Assembly (NCBI GenBank): GCA_021203405.1
Contig: JAJQBG010000352.1
Coordinates: forward strand, 1-52,827
Length of the DNA stretch: 52,827 nt
Direction of reading: 5' to 3'
Source: Bacteroides sp.
GTDB lineage: Bacteria > Bacteroidota > Bacteroidia > Bacteroidales > Bacteroidaceae
Below the pieces are notes generated by a model that was not told where the DNA came from, made no database searches, and was given only the letters and a program-made list of their open reading frames with translations. Position numbers and translations under genes: made by a program. Positions 10,095 through 19,179 of the stretch are shown here, piece after piece (the first letter of the stretch is position 1; every line of letters starts with the position of its first letter).

Positions 10095-11891
10095 ATGAAA
10101 CAACTTCTTATATTACTGATACTCTTACCCGGGTATCTGATCCCCCTGCATGCCCAAAACGGAAAAAAGGTTTATGCCGATTATCACGGCACCCGGTACA
10201 CCCGCCCCCACGATGGTAAACTGGGCCGGTGGAGCTACTATGCAAATACCGAAAAGTCGGCCACCGGACGCCAAAGCCTTTGCTACAATGCAGACCTGAT
10301 CGGGGCGGACGGCAGACACGATATCGCCGCCGTAGCTTATCCGGCAGTAGGTCTTTACTCGGCACTCAATCCGGATTATATTGAGTATCAGATCTTATCG
10401 GCCAAAGCGGCAGGTATCGACGGCTTTTTTATCGAATGGGGATTTCCTGAACACGAATCTGATCTGCTCCTGAAGGCTATGCAACAGGTAGCCCGGAAAT
10501 ATGATTTTGAGATCGGCGTAAACTGGTGCGACGGTTGGCTCTACTACGACTGGATCACCAAACAAGTCCCCTCTATCCGTACCCGTGCTCACAAAACGCA
10601 GCATTTCGCCCGTTCGATGCAGTACCTGATCGACGAGGTTTTTACTGGACCCACTGCCCCGCTGGTAAAAGGAAAACCTGTTCTCTACTTTTTCGGAGCG
10701 GGTATTCAACCTGAGGAGTATGAAGCGACCATTCCTCACTATCCGTTCCGGATCCCGAAAGGAGGGAATTTCCCATATATATTCCGACGCGTTGTGGAGT
10801 GGGGAAAATTGGTGGAGGATCGTTATGTACCGGCTCCACCGGGAGAAGAAGCAAAAGATTGGAGTGCCCTTGGAATGATACCCTCTCCCTGGATACCGGC
10901 CCGGATACGCCCGATGGACGACAATTATCCCCTCTGGGACAAATACGGTACCCTCGAAGATGCCGTAGCTTTTCTCTCCTCTTTCGGGAGGATCTGGGAA
11001 GACAACCGATATCCGGTAAAGACAGGTTTTGTAACACCCGGGATGGATAACCGGGGATGTGCCGGTTGGGGATGGTTACACTTCTACTACATTCCCCGGG
11101 AAGAGGGAAAAACGTACAAAGAGTTGTGGAAGGTAAATCTACAGCATCAGGAACAACTGGATATGATCTTTATTGCTTCCTGGTCGGACTATACCGAAGG
11201 ACATGAAATAGAACCCACTCTGGAGAATGGCGACCGGGAATTACGGACCACGCTGCGCTATGCGGCCCAATTCAAGGAGATGCCGTACGATACAACCGGG
11301 ATCGCCCTACCTCCCTGCCTGCTGAACCTGCGCAAACGAACAGACTTCCTGGAAGCCTGCGGATATCGGACCCGCACCCTGCGCAAAGAACTGGATCGTA
11401 CTGCAAAGACGATCAGTGACGGAAGGTATCAGGATGCGGCCGGTTTGCTGGAACAGCAGGAGAAGGAGATCGCAGCAGTGGAGAGTCGCATACGGACCAT
11501 ACGCTATGAAGATCCTTCCCTCTACCGGATAGAAGGAACGGATAGCCCGCAGGGAGGTATTCTGGCAGAGGAACAACGGATCTTTGTCCACCTGGACCCA
11601 TCCTTACGCAAAGTATTGAAAAAAGAACCGTATGAGGGATACATTACGTTTGAATACCTGGATAAAGGAAAAGATGGATTCCGTATTTACAGCCATACAC
11701 GCCGTGAACCCAAATCCTTGTTTGCGGTGGTAGCAGACATCCGCCACGACAATACAGGGGAATGGAAAAAAGCACGGGTAAAGCTTTACCGGGAGAATAT
11801 AACCTTTAGCAGCGAACGTGACCTGTGGTTTACAGGAAAAGGAGAGATCCGGAATGTGCAACTATCGTTCGAGACTTACAGGCTGGAGTAA
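10095..11891 (+). CDS. GH71/99-like glycoside hydrolase
   Basis: This is a 598-residue protein with a clear signal peptide ending in PLHA-QNGKK (cleavage near residue 21). The layout fits the glycoside hydrolase 71/99-like clan: early YPAVGLYSALNPDYIEYQ, then KAAGIDGFFIEWG, EIGVNWCDGWLYYDW, KPVLYFFGAG and WSDYTEGHEIEPTLENG. Family GH99 enzymes are endo-acting alpha-mannosidases or mannanases with two Glu in the catalytic region. The acidic residues in WSDYTEGHEIEP are the likely equivalents here. The last 120 residues form a beta-rich domain. It lies 70 bases after the GH2 gene and is probably co-transcribed with it. Unlike most locus 1 genes it is intact. The substrate is unknown. Confidence 0.72.
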   Translation: MKQLLILLILLPGYLIPLHAQNGKKVYADYHGTRYTRPHDGKLGRWSYYANTEKSATGRQSLCYNADLIGADGRHDIAAVAYPAVGLYSALNPDYIEYQILSAKAAGIDGFFIEWGFPEHESDLLLKAMQQVARKYDFEIGVNWCDGWLYYDWITKQVPSIRTRAHKTQHFARSMQYLIDEVFTGPTAPLVKGKPVLYFFGAGIQPEEYEATIPHYPFRIPKGGNFPYIFRRVVEWGKLVEDRYVPAPPGEEAKDWSALGMIPSPWIPARIRPMDDNYPLWDKYGTLEDAVAFLSSFGRIWEDNRYPVKTGFVTPGMDNRGCAGWGWLHFYYIPREEGKTYKELWKVNLQHQEQLDMIFIASWSDYTEGHEIEPTLENGDRELRTTLRYAAQFKEMPYDTTGIALPPCLLNLRKRTDFLEACGYRTRTLRKELDRTAKTISDGRYQDAAGLLEQQEKEIAAVESRIRTIRYEDPSLYRIEGTDSPQGGILAEEQRIFVHLDPSLRKVLKKEPYEGYITFEYLDKGKDGFRIYSHTRREPKSLFAVVADIRHDNTGEWKKARVKLYRENITFSSERDLWFTGKGEIRNVQLSFETYRLE

Positions 11892-12093
11892 AAAACCTCC
11901 TTCGATCCTTACCCTGTTTTACCTTCCATGAATCTAAGAATAGAAAAGACCTTTATGAATAAATAAAAGCCCTGATCCCCTGTATGAATTTAACAAAAAT
12001 ATACGCCGTGTTCGGGAACAGTAAATTTCCGTAAAAGAAATCAAAAGAGGCCTAAAGGAGCGAACATTTTTTGGGGATTATCCGGAAAAGGGT

Positions 12094-12101
12094 TATATTT
12101 G
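12094..12101 (+). promoter_or_regulatory. -7 promoter box of the small-RNA-like element 1
   Basis: TATATTTG is a full match to TAnnTTTG. It lies 7 bases before the conserved non-coding element at 12108-12173. The space from 11892 to 12093 holds no gene that I can support. Confidence 0.6.
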
Positions 12102-12107
12102 TTATGT

Positions 12108-12173
12108 GATTTTTTCATAGTGTTAGATTTAAGGTTAACAAAAAGATTGGAGTCAGTGATGACTTCTTTTTTT
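12108..12173 (+). ncRNA. Putative small RNA with intrinsic terminator, copy 1
   Basis: From the predicted start the sequence reads GATTTTTTCATAGTG and GATTTAAGGTTAACAAA. It then forms a hairpin GGAGTCA-GTGA-TGACTTC (12149-12166) followed by seven T. A related element with the same order (TTTTTCATAG, TTAAGGTTTAGGTTAA, hairpin with GTGA loop, T run) is found at 52690-52771. There is no open reading frame. The hairpin also stands 3 bases beyond the dprA stop on the other strand, where A-rich flanks become T, so it could terminate dprA too. Confidence 0.6.
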
Positions 12174-12176
12174 GCT

Positions 12177-13295
12177 CTACATCATCAGTTCATACATCCC
12201 ACCCGATACCAGCCGGATCACACCGTTCATTTCCAGGTTAAAAAGAGAGCCGTGCAGACGATGCACCGGTATATTCAGCGAGACCGATAAAGTATCGATC
12301 CCGGTTTTACCTTCGGTATGTAAAAAATCTGTAATAAGCTTCTCTTCCGGAGAAAGATCGGGGAACAACCGTTGTTGGACCGGGCTTTCGGATACCTGCT
12401 TTGCAGCTATATCCCACCCCATCGCCTCTACAAAGTCTTTGGCAGAAAGAATAGTCGAGGCACTGTTTTCCCGGATAATCCGATTACACCCGGCTGAGAA
12501 GGGATCGGTAATACGTCCGGGAAAGGCAAAACAATCCCTATGATACCCCTGTGCAAGATCGGCCGTTATCAGGGAACCCCCTTTGGCCGCCGACTCCACT
12601 ACAATGGTAGCATCACTCATACCGGCAATGATCCGGTTCCGGCTTACAAAATTCCTTTTGGCAGGAAAAGTATGGGTGATATACTCCGTTAAGATTCCTC
12701 CCTGTCCGACCATCTCTACGGCAGAAGAGCGATGGGCAGCCGGATAGATCTGGCCTAAACCATGCGCCAATACTCCTACCGTAGGATATCCGTTAGAGAG
12801 AGCCTGACGATGGGCTTCAATATCCACTCCGTATGCCAGACCACTCACTACTAACAGGTCCGGAATATACTCTTTCAGCTCTTCCAGAAAACGGCGGCAG
12901 ATCTCTTTCCCGTAGTGAGTGATCTTACGGGTTCCTACCATACTGATCACTTTGGATGCGTTCAGGTCGGCATTTCCTTTATAAAAAAGCACAACCGGAG
13001 CATCTTCGCACTCCTTTAACCGGGAAGGATAGTGTTCACTGCCATAAGATAGAATGGTTATATTATTTTTCTCTGCTATATGTATCTCTTCGGCAGCCCT
13101 GCTAATTACTTCCGGGTTATCCAATGCCTCTATTAAACGAGGAGTAACCTCCTCAGAGAGATCCGCTAATTCCCGGCGACGAAGAAAAACAAATTCTGCA
13201 TCTCCTACGAGATCCAGTAGTTTTTTAGCAATAACAGGTTTAATTCCGGGGATAATACTTAAGGCTATACTGTAGAGATTCAGATCTTCATTCAT
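12177..13295 (-). CDS. dprA: DNA-processing protein DprA
   Basis: DprA binds single-stranded DNA and loads RecA during natural transformation. The 372-residue protein has the N-terminal helix-hairpin-helix-like part (IPGIKPVIAKKLLDLVG). A Rossmann-like DprA core follows, with VISMVGTRKITHYGKE, GLAYGVDIEAHRQAL, PTVGVLAHGLG and SRNRIIAGMSDATIVVE. A C-terminal winged-helix domain ends in GGMYELMM. The natural stop is TAG. If TAG were read through, eight more residues would be added before TGA. It is the last gene of a minus-strand group with the thioesterase (5 bases upstream) and the U32 protein. Confidence 0.95.
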   Translation of the reverse strand: MNEDLNLYSIALSIIPGIKPVIAKKLLDLVGDAEFVFLRRRELADLSEEVTPRLIEALDNPEVISRAAEEIHIAEKNNITILSYGSEHYPSRLKECEDAPVVLFYKGNADLNASKVISMVGTRKITHYGKEICRRFLEELKEYIPDLLVVSGLAYGVDIEAHRQALSNGYPTVGVLAHGLGQIYPAAHRSSAVEMVGQGGILTEYITHTFPAKRNFVSRNRIIAGMSDATIVVESAAKGGSLITADLAQGYHRDCFAFPGRITDPFSAGCNRIIRENSASTILSAKDFVEAMGWDIAAKQVSESPVQQRLFPDLSPEEKLITDFLHTEGKTGIDTLSVSLNIPVHRLHGSLFNLEMNGVIRLVSGGMYELMM

Positions 13296-13300
13296 AAAAT

Positions 13301-13720
13301 TTACGTTTTTTCTATATAAGGAGCAAATGCTTTATCAAACTCTTCACTTTCACAGAGACGACCACCCATGGTACAAACCGTTTCGACTGCCGCCCGAACG
13401 GATAACCGGTTGTCGGAAGCTCGGTAGATATCCTGATAAAAGATATATTTCAGTCTCTCTTTCCTGATCCGGAGACGGGAGATGAACGCATCCCCGCTCA
13501 CCAACGAGGCTTTAAAAGCCAGGTTGACCCTGGCTACAAACGGGTCAACCCCGCGTTTATGGAGTTCTGCAAAACTGATCCCGGCAGCCAGCAGGAATTC
13601 ATGACGGGTATATTCGAGGTAATGCAGATAATTCGCATTATTAACCACTCCCTGCAGGTCACACTCATAATCCCGCACCTTCATGTGCAATTCATATACA
13701 TATTTTTCCATGCGGTCCAT
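13301..13720 (-). CDS. Acyl-CoA thioesterase, 4HBT/YbgC type
   Basis: This is a 139-residue hotdog-fold thioesterase. The motif VRDYECDLQGVVNNANYLHYLEYTR holds the conserved Asp/Asn region of the 4-hydroxybenzoyl-CoA thioesterase family, which hydrolyses acyl-CoA. The second ATG (residue 4, MEKYVYEL) is an equally possible start. The gene begins 3 bases after the U32 stop and ends 5 bases before dprA, so all three are probably co-transcribed. Its physiological substrate is not evident. Confidence 0.85.
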   Translation of the reverse strand: MDRMEKYVYELHMKVRDYECDLQGVVNNANYLHYLEYTRHEFLLAAGISFAELHKRGVDPFVARVNLAFKASLVSGDAFISRLRIRKERLKYIFYQDIYRASDNRLSVRAAVETVCTMGGRLCESEEFDKAFAPYIEKT

Positions 13721-13723
13721 TGA

Positions 13724-14986
13724 TCATTGTTTGCGGATGGATTCCGGAGAGACCAGCTTATAGAGTTTATCGCTGGGACGAACCTTTTCCGGAACTTTAA
13801 AAGATACATAATCCCCCTTTTTCACCGTATCCACCGGTTCCAGATGAACGCGGGCTTCCTCTAAGGTCAGAAATACAGCCCCGGTAGTAGGCCCGGTAAT
13901 CAACAACTTCTCTCCGACTTTCATCTCAGCCGCTTCTACCAAAAACTCCGCTACTCCGATGTTACTAAAATATTTTATTCCTTTTCCGACATATACTTTC
14001 CGCTCGGTAGCTTCCGAGCCATAGTTCTTACTCCACTCTCCCAGGCGCTGCCCCAGGTAATATCCATTCCAGAATCCCCGGTTAAAGACCCGTTTCAGCC
14101 GTTCATCCCATACAGCTGTTCGCTCTTCTGTGAATTCTCCCGCCATACAGGCCTGAACCGCTTCTTTATAACACTCTACCACAGTCCTCACATATTCCGG
14201 TCCACGGGCACGTCCTTCAATTTTGAACACCCGGACTCCGGCATCGATCATCTCATCCATAAAGTGGATGGTCTTCAGGTCTTTGGGAGACATGATATAT
14301 TTATTGTCTATCTCAAACTCCATCTCACTCTCCTGGTCTTTCACCGTATAGGCCCTACGGCAGACCTGCATACAGGCACCCCGGTTGGCAGAGTTGGCCA
14401 TTTCATGCAGGGAGAGATAACATTTACCCGAAACAGCCATACAGAGAGCTCCGTGGCAGAACATCTCAATCCGCACCAGCTGACCGGCAGGACCACAGAT
14501 CTGTTCCCGTACGATCGCATCATAGATCTCTTTTACCTGTTTGAGATCCAGTTCGCGGGCCAGTACCACCACATCGGCAAAACGTGCATAGAACCTCAGG
14601 GCCTCCACATTGGAGATATTCAACTGGGTAGAGAGATGCACCTCCTGCCCGATACTACAGGCATAACTCATCACCGCCACATCTGCTGCGATCACGGCCG
14701 AGAGCTCCGCCTCTTTGGCTGCATCCACAATAGTACGCATCAGTGAGAGGTCTTCATCGTAAATAATAGTATTGATCGTCAGATAACTCTTAATACTGTG
14801 CTCCCGACAGATAGCAGCTATCTCTTTCAGGTCATGTATAGTAAAACTATTCAAAGAACGAGCCCTCATATTGAGGTTCTCAATTCCGAAATAGATGGAA
14901 TCGGCTCCCCCCTGTATGGCGGCAGCCAGCGACTCCCGGGAGCCCACCGGAGCCATAATCTCAAACTCTTCTATCTGATGGTTCAT
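13724..14986 (-). CDS. Peptidase U32 family protein (TrhP-like, tRNA hydroxylation)
   Basis: U32 proteins of this size, with prephenate or Fe-S related partners, are known to hydroxylate U34 of tRNA. The protein opens with FEIMAPVGSRESLAAAIQGGADSIYFG. It has the family signature EMFCHGALCMAVSGKCYLS followed by NRGACMQVCRR, whose Cys residues probably hold an Fe-S cluster, and a C-terminal beta domain. I prefer the ATG at 14986 (MNHQIEEFE), because the upstream ATG at 15001 lies too close to the -7 box. Length (about 420) is normal for the Bacteroidetes form. It leads the U32-thioesterase-dprA group. Confidence 0.85.
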   Translation of the reverse strand: MNHQIEEFEIMAPVGSRESLAAAIQGGADSIYFGIENLNMRARSLNSFTIHDLKEIAAICREHSIKSYLTINTIIYDEDLSLMRTIVDAAKEAELSAVIAADVAVMSYACSIGQEVHLSTQLNISNVEALRFYARFADVVVLARELDLKQVKEIYDAIVREQICGPAGQLVRIEMFCHGALCMAVSGKCYLSLHEMANSANRGACMQVCRRAYTVKDQESEMEFEIDNKYIMSPKDLKTIHFMDEMIDAGVRVFKIEGRARGPEYVRTVVECYKEAVQACMAGEFTEERTAVWDERLKRVFNRGFWNGYYLGQRLGEWSKNYGSEATERKVYVGKGIKYFSNIGVAEFLVEAAEMKVGEKLLITGPTTGAVFLTLEEARVHLEPVDTVKKGDYVSFKVPEKVRPSDKLYKLVSPESIRKQ

Positions 14987-15021
14987 GGATTTACTTCTCA
15001 CAACATATTCAATATTGTATG

Positions 15022-15029
15022 CAAAAATA
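15022..15029 (-). promoter_or_regulatory. -7 promoter box of the U32-thioesterase-dprA group
   Basis: On the minus strand the octamer reads TATTTTTG, matching TAnnTTTG. It is 35 bases before the preferred U32 start and back to back with the dus promoter. Confidence 0.6.
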
Positions 15030-15041
15030 TCCTTTTTTTCC

Positions 15042-15049
15042 TACTTTTG
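15042..15049 (+). promoter_or_regulatory. -7 promoter box of dus
   Basis: TACTTTTG matches TAnnTTTG, with TATTG near 15013-15017 as a possible -33 element. The untranslated leader to the dus start is about 100 bases. I see no recognised riboswitch in it. Confidence 0.6.
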
Positions 15050-15158
15050 CAGTCAATTCAGGAAAAGATATGGAAAGGGTCTTGATATTTCTACCCACAG
15101 AAAGATAGCTATAAGCAGGTTCTCTTCCTTTTTTTGCCTAAAAAAGTAAAAGTTTACG

Positions 15159-16175
15159 ATGAAAATAGGATCTATTGATCCGGGAAAATATCCGGTGTTG
15201 CTGGCTCCGATGGAAGATGTGACGGATCCGGCTTTCCGCCTGATGTGTAAACACTTCGGAGCAGATATGGTCTATACGGAATTTGTTTCCAGCGATGCAT
15301 TGATAAGGCTGGTAAATAAAACCCGTCAGAAACTAGAGATCAGCGACGAAGAGCGCCCGGTAGTGATCCAGATCTACGGAAAAGAGACGGAAGCGATGGT
15401 GGGTGCCGCCCGGATTGTGGAAGAAGCCCGCCCGGATATACTGGATATCAACTTCGGATGCCCTGTAAAAAAGGTAGCCGGTAAAGGTGCCGGAGCCGGT
15501 ATGTTGCAGAATATCCCTAAAATGCTGGAGATCACCAAAGCTGTGGTAGAGTCAGTGAATATACCGGTAACCGTAAAAACCCGCCTGGGATGGGACCAGA
15601 ACAGTAAAATCATTGTGGAACTGGCCGAACAACTCCAGGACTGCGGTATTGCCGCACTGGCTATACACGGCCGTACCCGTTCACAAATGTATACCGGAGA
15701 AGCCGACTGGACACTCATCGGAGAGGTAAAAAATAACCCCCGGATGCATATCCCCATTATAGGGAACGGAGATATCACTACCCCGGAGCAGGCGAAAGAA
15801 AAATTCGACCGGTACGGTGTTGATGCTATTATGATCGGAAGAGGCAGTATAGGCCGTCCCTGGATATTCAGGGAGGTAAAACACTACCTGGAAACCGGAG
15901 AAAAACTTCCTCCCCTGCCTTTTAGCTGGAAAATAGATGTGATCCGGAAAGAGATCCTGCAGAGCGTGGAACGGCTGGATGAGAGACGGGGCATTATCCA
16001 CATCCGCAGACACCTGGCCGCCACTCCACTTTTCAAAGGTATTCCTGATTTCCGCCCTACCCGGATCGCCATGTTACGGGCAGAAACGGTGGAAGAGCTT
16101 TTCAGCATATTTGATGAGATAGATTCCCGTTACGGTAATACGGAAGAGCATGCAACTGCAGGATCAGTTCAATAA
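15159..16175 (+). CDS. dusB: tRNA-dihydrouridine synthase, DusB type
   Basis: Dus enzymes reduce uridine in tRNA D-loops using FMN and NADPH. The 338-residue protein has an FMN-binding TIM barrel with LLAPMEDVTDPAFRLMC at the start. DINFGCPVKKVAGKGAGAG holds the catalytic Cys. KTRLGWD, IHGRTR, GNGDI and MIGRGSIGRPWIF follow in family order. Length and motif spacing fit DusB. It is transcribed alone; its 3' end overlaps the 3' end of the converging PAP2 gene by 12 bases. Confidence 0.95.
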   Translation: MKIGSIDPGKYPVLLAPMEDVTDPAFRLMCKHFGADMVYTEFVSSDALIRLVNKTRQKLEISDEERPVVIQIYGKETEAMVGAARIVEEARPDILDINFGCPVKKVAGKGAGAGMLQNIPKMLEITKAVVESVNIPVTVKTRLGWDQNSKIIVELAEQLQDCGIAALAIHGRTRSQMYTGEADWTLIGEVKNNPRMHIPIIGNGDITTPEQAKEKFDRYGVDAIMIGRGSIGRPWIFREVKHYLETGEKLPPLPFSWKIDVIRKEILQSVERLDERRGIIHIRRHLAATPLFKGIPDFRPTRIAMLRAETVEELFSIFDEIDSRYGNTEEHATAGSVQ

Positions 16176-17128
16176 GGGAACCGCAAACCATTTTTTAAAC
16201 ATCCAGGTCCCTCCTATATAGACCAGGAAAGCAGAAAGAAAACCTGCTATGGAATCAATGACATAGTGTGCCTGAATATAGACCGTTGCCATACACAGGA
16301 ACAGATAAAAAGGCATCAGACAGGCAAAGAACTTTTTATTTGCTCTCCACGCCAGGATCATCAGAATAGTAGAGATAGCCACATGCGAGCTCGGGAAAGC
16401 CGCTGTAGGCCGTTCACCCACCTGCTGGGAAGCCTCTATCAGGTTATAGAAAAGTCCCGGCTGAAAATCCGGTCCCGGTAAAAGTTCGTAGTTATAATTA
16501 AAGTAGTTACCGATAGCCGGAAAATTACCTGCCAGCACATTATCCAGGCCAATAGCCGGAAAGTAGAACTGAGGCCCCGCCACAGGAACAAAAATGTAGA
16601 TAAAATAGTAGATAAAAAGGCAGCCACTACGACAAATGAAACCTTTTCAAAGAGTTCAAACCGAAAAAGAAAATAGTAAACCATGACTGCCAGGATCATC
16701 GGGTAATAAGAAAAATACCCCATATTCATCGGCTCACTGACCCATATCTGTGGAAAAGCCTGGCACAACCAGAGAGCAGGCTGAGAACCAAAGATCCATT
16801 GCTCCGCCGAAGCAAAGATATGATCCAGGTTAGGAAAAAGACGATTAAATTCAAAAGTATCGGGATACCAATAGGAGAGCAAACTCATCTGCACGGCAAT
16901 CCGCACAAAAGCAGAGAACTTACAGGGGGCCAGCCGGTAAAGATACATTAAAACAAAAGTCATCGCCGCGATCAGTACCCGGTCCCGGATCATCCCTAGA
17001 GGATGATCCATACTCTGCCAGAGAAACAGAATAAGGATTGTTGTAAGTAAACTATAAATAAGTGTGATCTTCTCAACAGCAAAGAGTCCCTTCCGGGAAT
17101 CTACCCTTTTAAATAAGTCTAAAGCCAT
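16164..17128 (-). pseudogene. PAP2/Aur1-like lipid phosphotransferase, one frameshift
   Basis: This is a multi-pass membrane protein of about 320 residues with the phosphatidic-acid phosphatase type 2 signature. The motifs are GERP, then FPSSHVAIS (catalytic His) and the third-motif segment QAHYVIDSIAG. The arrangement resembles the inositol-phosphorylceramide synthase-like (PAP2_3) branch, which moves a phospho-head group onto a lipid. At an A5 run (16614-16618, T on the coding strand) one base is missing. The upstream part ends VVVAAF and the downstream part resumes IYYFIYIFVPVAGPQ. Adding one T restores both. The start ATG overlaps the stop of the epimerase gene (ATGGCTTTAG), which suggests translational coupling. 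Bacteroidales make sphingolipids, so a role there is plausible but not shown. Confidence 0.78.
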
Positions 17129-18132
17129 CCTTCTTGTTTGTACCAGGTAATGGTCTCCTTTACTCCTCTCTCCAGATTATATTGTGGGCAGTAACCCAGT
17201 TCGTTAACCGCAGCGGAAATGTTACATCGCCAGTTTCTTTGTTTCATTATTTTATACTTGTCGCTGTTCAGGGTACTGCTTTTCCCGGACAGCGAAGCCA
17301 GGTATCCGGCGCACAAAGATACTATTTTTAGTATAACCAGCGGTGCCTTTATATGAAGAACATGTTTTATACCCAACTCTTTCCGGATCAGCCGGGAGAA
17401 ATCACGGCTATCGTATACCTCCCCGTCACTGATATTATAAGCCTTCCGGGATACACCCTTCCGAATACCCGCAAATACAACATCAGCCAGGTCCTTTACA
17501 TAGACAAACGTAATATCCTGCTTTTTATACCCCACAGAGAAATCTATCCGTTTCTTAATGGAATCAGCCATCAGAAAGTAATCTTTTTCACGGGGACCAT
17601 ACACACCGGTAGGACGATAAAAGACATACGGAAATCCCTCTAAGCTTTCCAGATACTTTTCTGACCGGAGTTTACTAAGCCCGTAGGTTGTATCCGGTTG
17701 GGGTGTATCTTCCAGAGAGATGGGTTTATAACTCTTTTCGTGAACAGGACCGTAAACACTTAACGTACTGATAAAAGCAAACTGGCGGGGAACCATATCC
17801 AACTCTCTTATTAACTCTGCAAAACCCGCGGTCTGCCAGAAATTAACCCGCTCAAACTCTTTTTTATCCGGACATTTGGTCACTCCGGCACAATGGATAA
17901 TATAATCCCATTTACCATTCCGGAGAGCAAATTCCCGCAACTGCCCTTTTAATTTTCCGGAATTATCCAGATCCAGTTCGATAAAGTGTATTCGTTTATC
18001 TGTAAGGTATTTACGGCTGCTGGTAGCGCGGATACCGGCCCACACCTCCATACTATCTTCCTGCAAAGCTCTCTCTACCAGGAAACTTCCAATAAAGCCA
18101 CTGGCCCCGGTTATCAGTATTTTTGTCGTCAT
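17119..18132 (-). CDS. NAD-dependent epimerase/dehydratase (extended SDR)
   Basis: This is a 337-residue extended short-chain dehydrogenase. The nucleotide-binding motif TGASGFIGSFLVE lies at residues 8-20. CAGVTK and the active-site Ser in ISTLSVYGP follow, then the YGLSK catalytic Tyr-Lys and YRPTGVYGPREKD. It overlaps the CDF gene upstream by 4 bases (ATGA) and the PAP2 start downstream. In Bacteroides a protein of this class serves as ceramide reductase in sphingolipid synthesis. The pairing with a PAP2 lipid enzyme makes that worth testing, but sugar-nucleotide or other substrates are possible. The stop is TAG; reading through it would add about 43 unnatural residues overlapping PAP2, so TAG very probably terminates here. 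Confidence 0.8.
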   Translation of the reverse strand: MTTKILITGASGFIGSFLVERALQEDSMEVWAGIRATSSRKYLTDKRIHFIELDLDNSGKLKGQLREFALRNGKWDYIIHCAGVTKCPDKKEFERVNFWQTAGFAELIRELDMVPRQFAFISTLSVYGPVHEKSYKPISLEDTPQPDTTYGLSKLRSEKYLESLEGFPYVFYRPTGVYGPREKDYFLMADSIKKRIDFSVGYKKQDITFVYVKDLADVVFAGIRKGVSRKAYNISDGEVYDSRDFSRLIRKELGIKHVLHIKAPLVILKIVSLCAGYLASLSGKSSTLNSDKYKIMKQRNWRCNISAAVNELGYCPQYNLERGVKETITWYKQEGWL

Positions 18133-19064
18133 AGGTTTCTGCTTAAATCTCTTTTTTTAGGTTCCGGATGGATAGCAATATGAGTACCGGGACCAAACCG
18201 TTCTCTTAATTTCTCTTCAATGTCCGTAGATATCTGATGGGCTTTGGTCAACAACACATTCCCGTCCATTCGTATATGAAGTTCAATAGCGTAATTATTC
18301 CCTATCCGGCGGGTACGCAGATCGTGCGGGTGGCTCACCCCGGGAAAAGAGAGCACGATCTCCTCGATTTCCTGTTCTGTCTCTTCCGGAAGAGATTTTT
18401 CCAGTAATTCATCCACACACGGGATCAAAAGTTGTATCGCTACTTTCATGATCAGAAAACTAACCAATATAGCAGCTACCGGATCCAGGATCCTCCAGTT
18501 CTCTCCCAGTAAAATGGCCCCTCCGATACCCACTAAGGTAGCGATCGAAGAAAAAGCATCCGAACGGTGATGCCAGCCGTTAGCGATCAGTGCCGGTGAA
18601 TGAAGTGTTTTTCCTTTTACAACGGTATAGTGATAAAGTATCTCCTTGGAAACGATCGAGATCATAGCCGCTATAAGAGCAATATATCCGGGAGCCTGTA
18701 ACACTTCTCCGTGCAGAACACCCCATACTGTGGAAGTACCACTCCACAAAACTCCCAACCCGACAAACAACAGAATGATCCCGATCATCGCTGTAGCCAG
18801 TGTTTCAAACTTTCCGTGCCCGTAATCGTGACTATGATCCACAGGTTTAGACGAGAACCGGATAAATACCAGTACGATCAGGTCGGTGATAAAATCAGAG
18901 AGAGAGTGTACAGCATCCGCGATCATAGCCGCACTACGGCCGTATATCCCTGCCAGGAACTTAACAATGATCAGCAGAAAATTAACCAGGCTCCCTACAA
19001 CCGTAACCTTGTAGATGCCCCGTGCCCGTTCTTTCTCTGCTGACGAAGAGGTTATCTCATCCAT
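18129..19064 (-). CDS. Cation diffusion facilitator (CDF) metal transporter
   Basis: This is a 311-residue inner-membrane exporter of divalent cations such as Zn, Fe or Mn. Six membrane helices carry the paired metal-site motifs AAMIADAVHSLSDFITD (helix 2) and GWHHRSDAFSS (helix 5). A His-rich segment DHSHDYGHGKFE lies between helices 2 and 3, and a cytoplasmic domain ends in HIAIHPEPKK. The ATG at 19064 (MDEITSSSAEKER) is chosen because translation upstream of it has no family similarity and would cross the promoter. It heads a three-gene run with the epimerase and PAP2. Confidence 0.92.
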   Translation of the reverse strand: MDEITSSSAEKERARGIYKVTVVGSLVNFLLIIVKFLAGIYGRSAAMIADAVHSLSDFITDLIVLVFIRFSSKPVDHSHDYGHGKFETLATAMIGIILLFVGLGVLWSGTSTVWGVLHGEVLQAPGYIALIAAMISIVSKEILYHYTVVKGKTLHSPALIANGWHHRSDAFSSIATLVGIGGAILLGENWRILDPVAAILVSFLIMKVAIQLLIPCVDELLEKSLPEETEQEIEEIVLSFPGVSHPHDLRTRRIGNNYAIELHIRMDGNVLLTKAHQISTDIEEKLRERFGPGTHIAIHPEPKKRDLSRNL

Positions 19065-19086
19065 TACAATCTTATTAAAAGAGGAA

Positions 19087-19094
19087 CAAATATA
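19087..19094 (-). promoter_or_regulatory. -7 promoter box of the CDF-epimerase-PAP2 group
   Basis: On the minus strand this reads TATATTTG, a full match to TAnnTTTG, 22 bases before the CDF start. The RNase R promoter on the other strand is less clear; AATATTTG near 19132-19139 is a partial match. Confidence 0.6.
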
Positions 19095-19179
19095 GAACAT
19101 TTCGGCTAAAACATGAACACCCAATCTAAATATTTGTTTACTTTGCATAGTATATATACATGATAAAAAACATCCTGAC

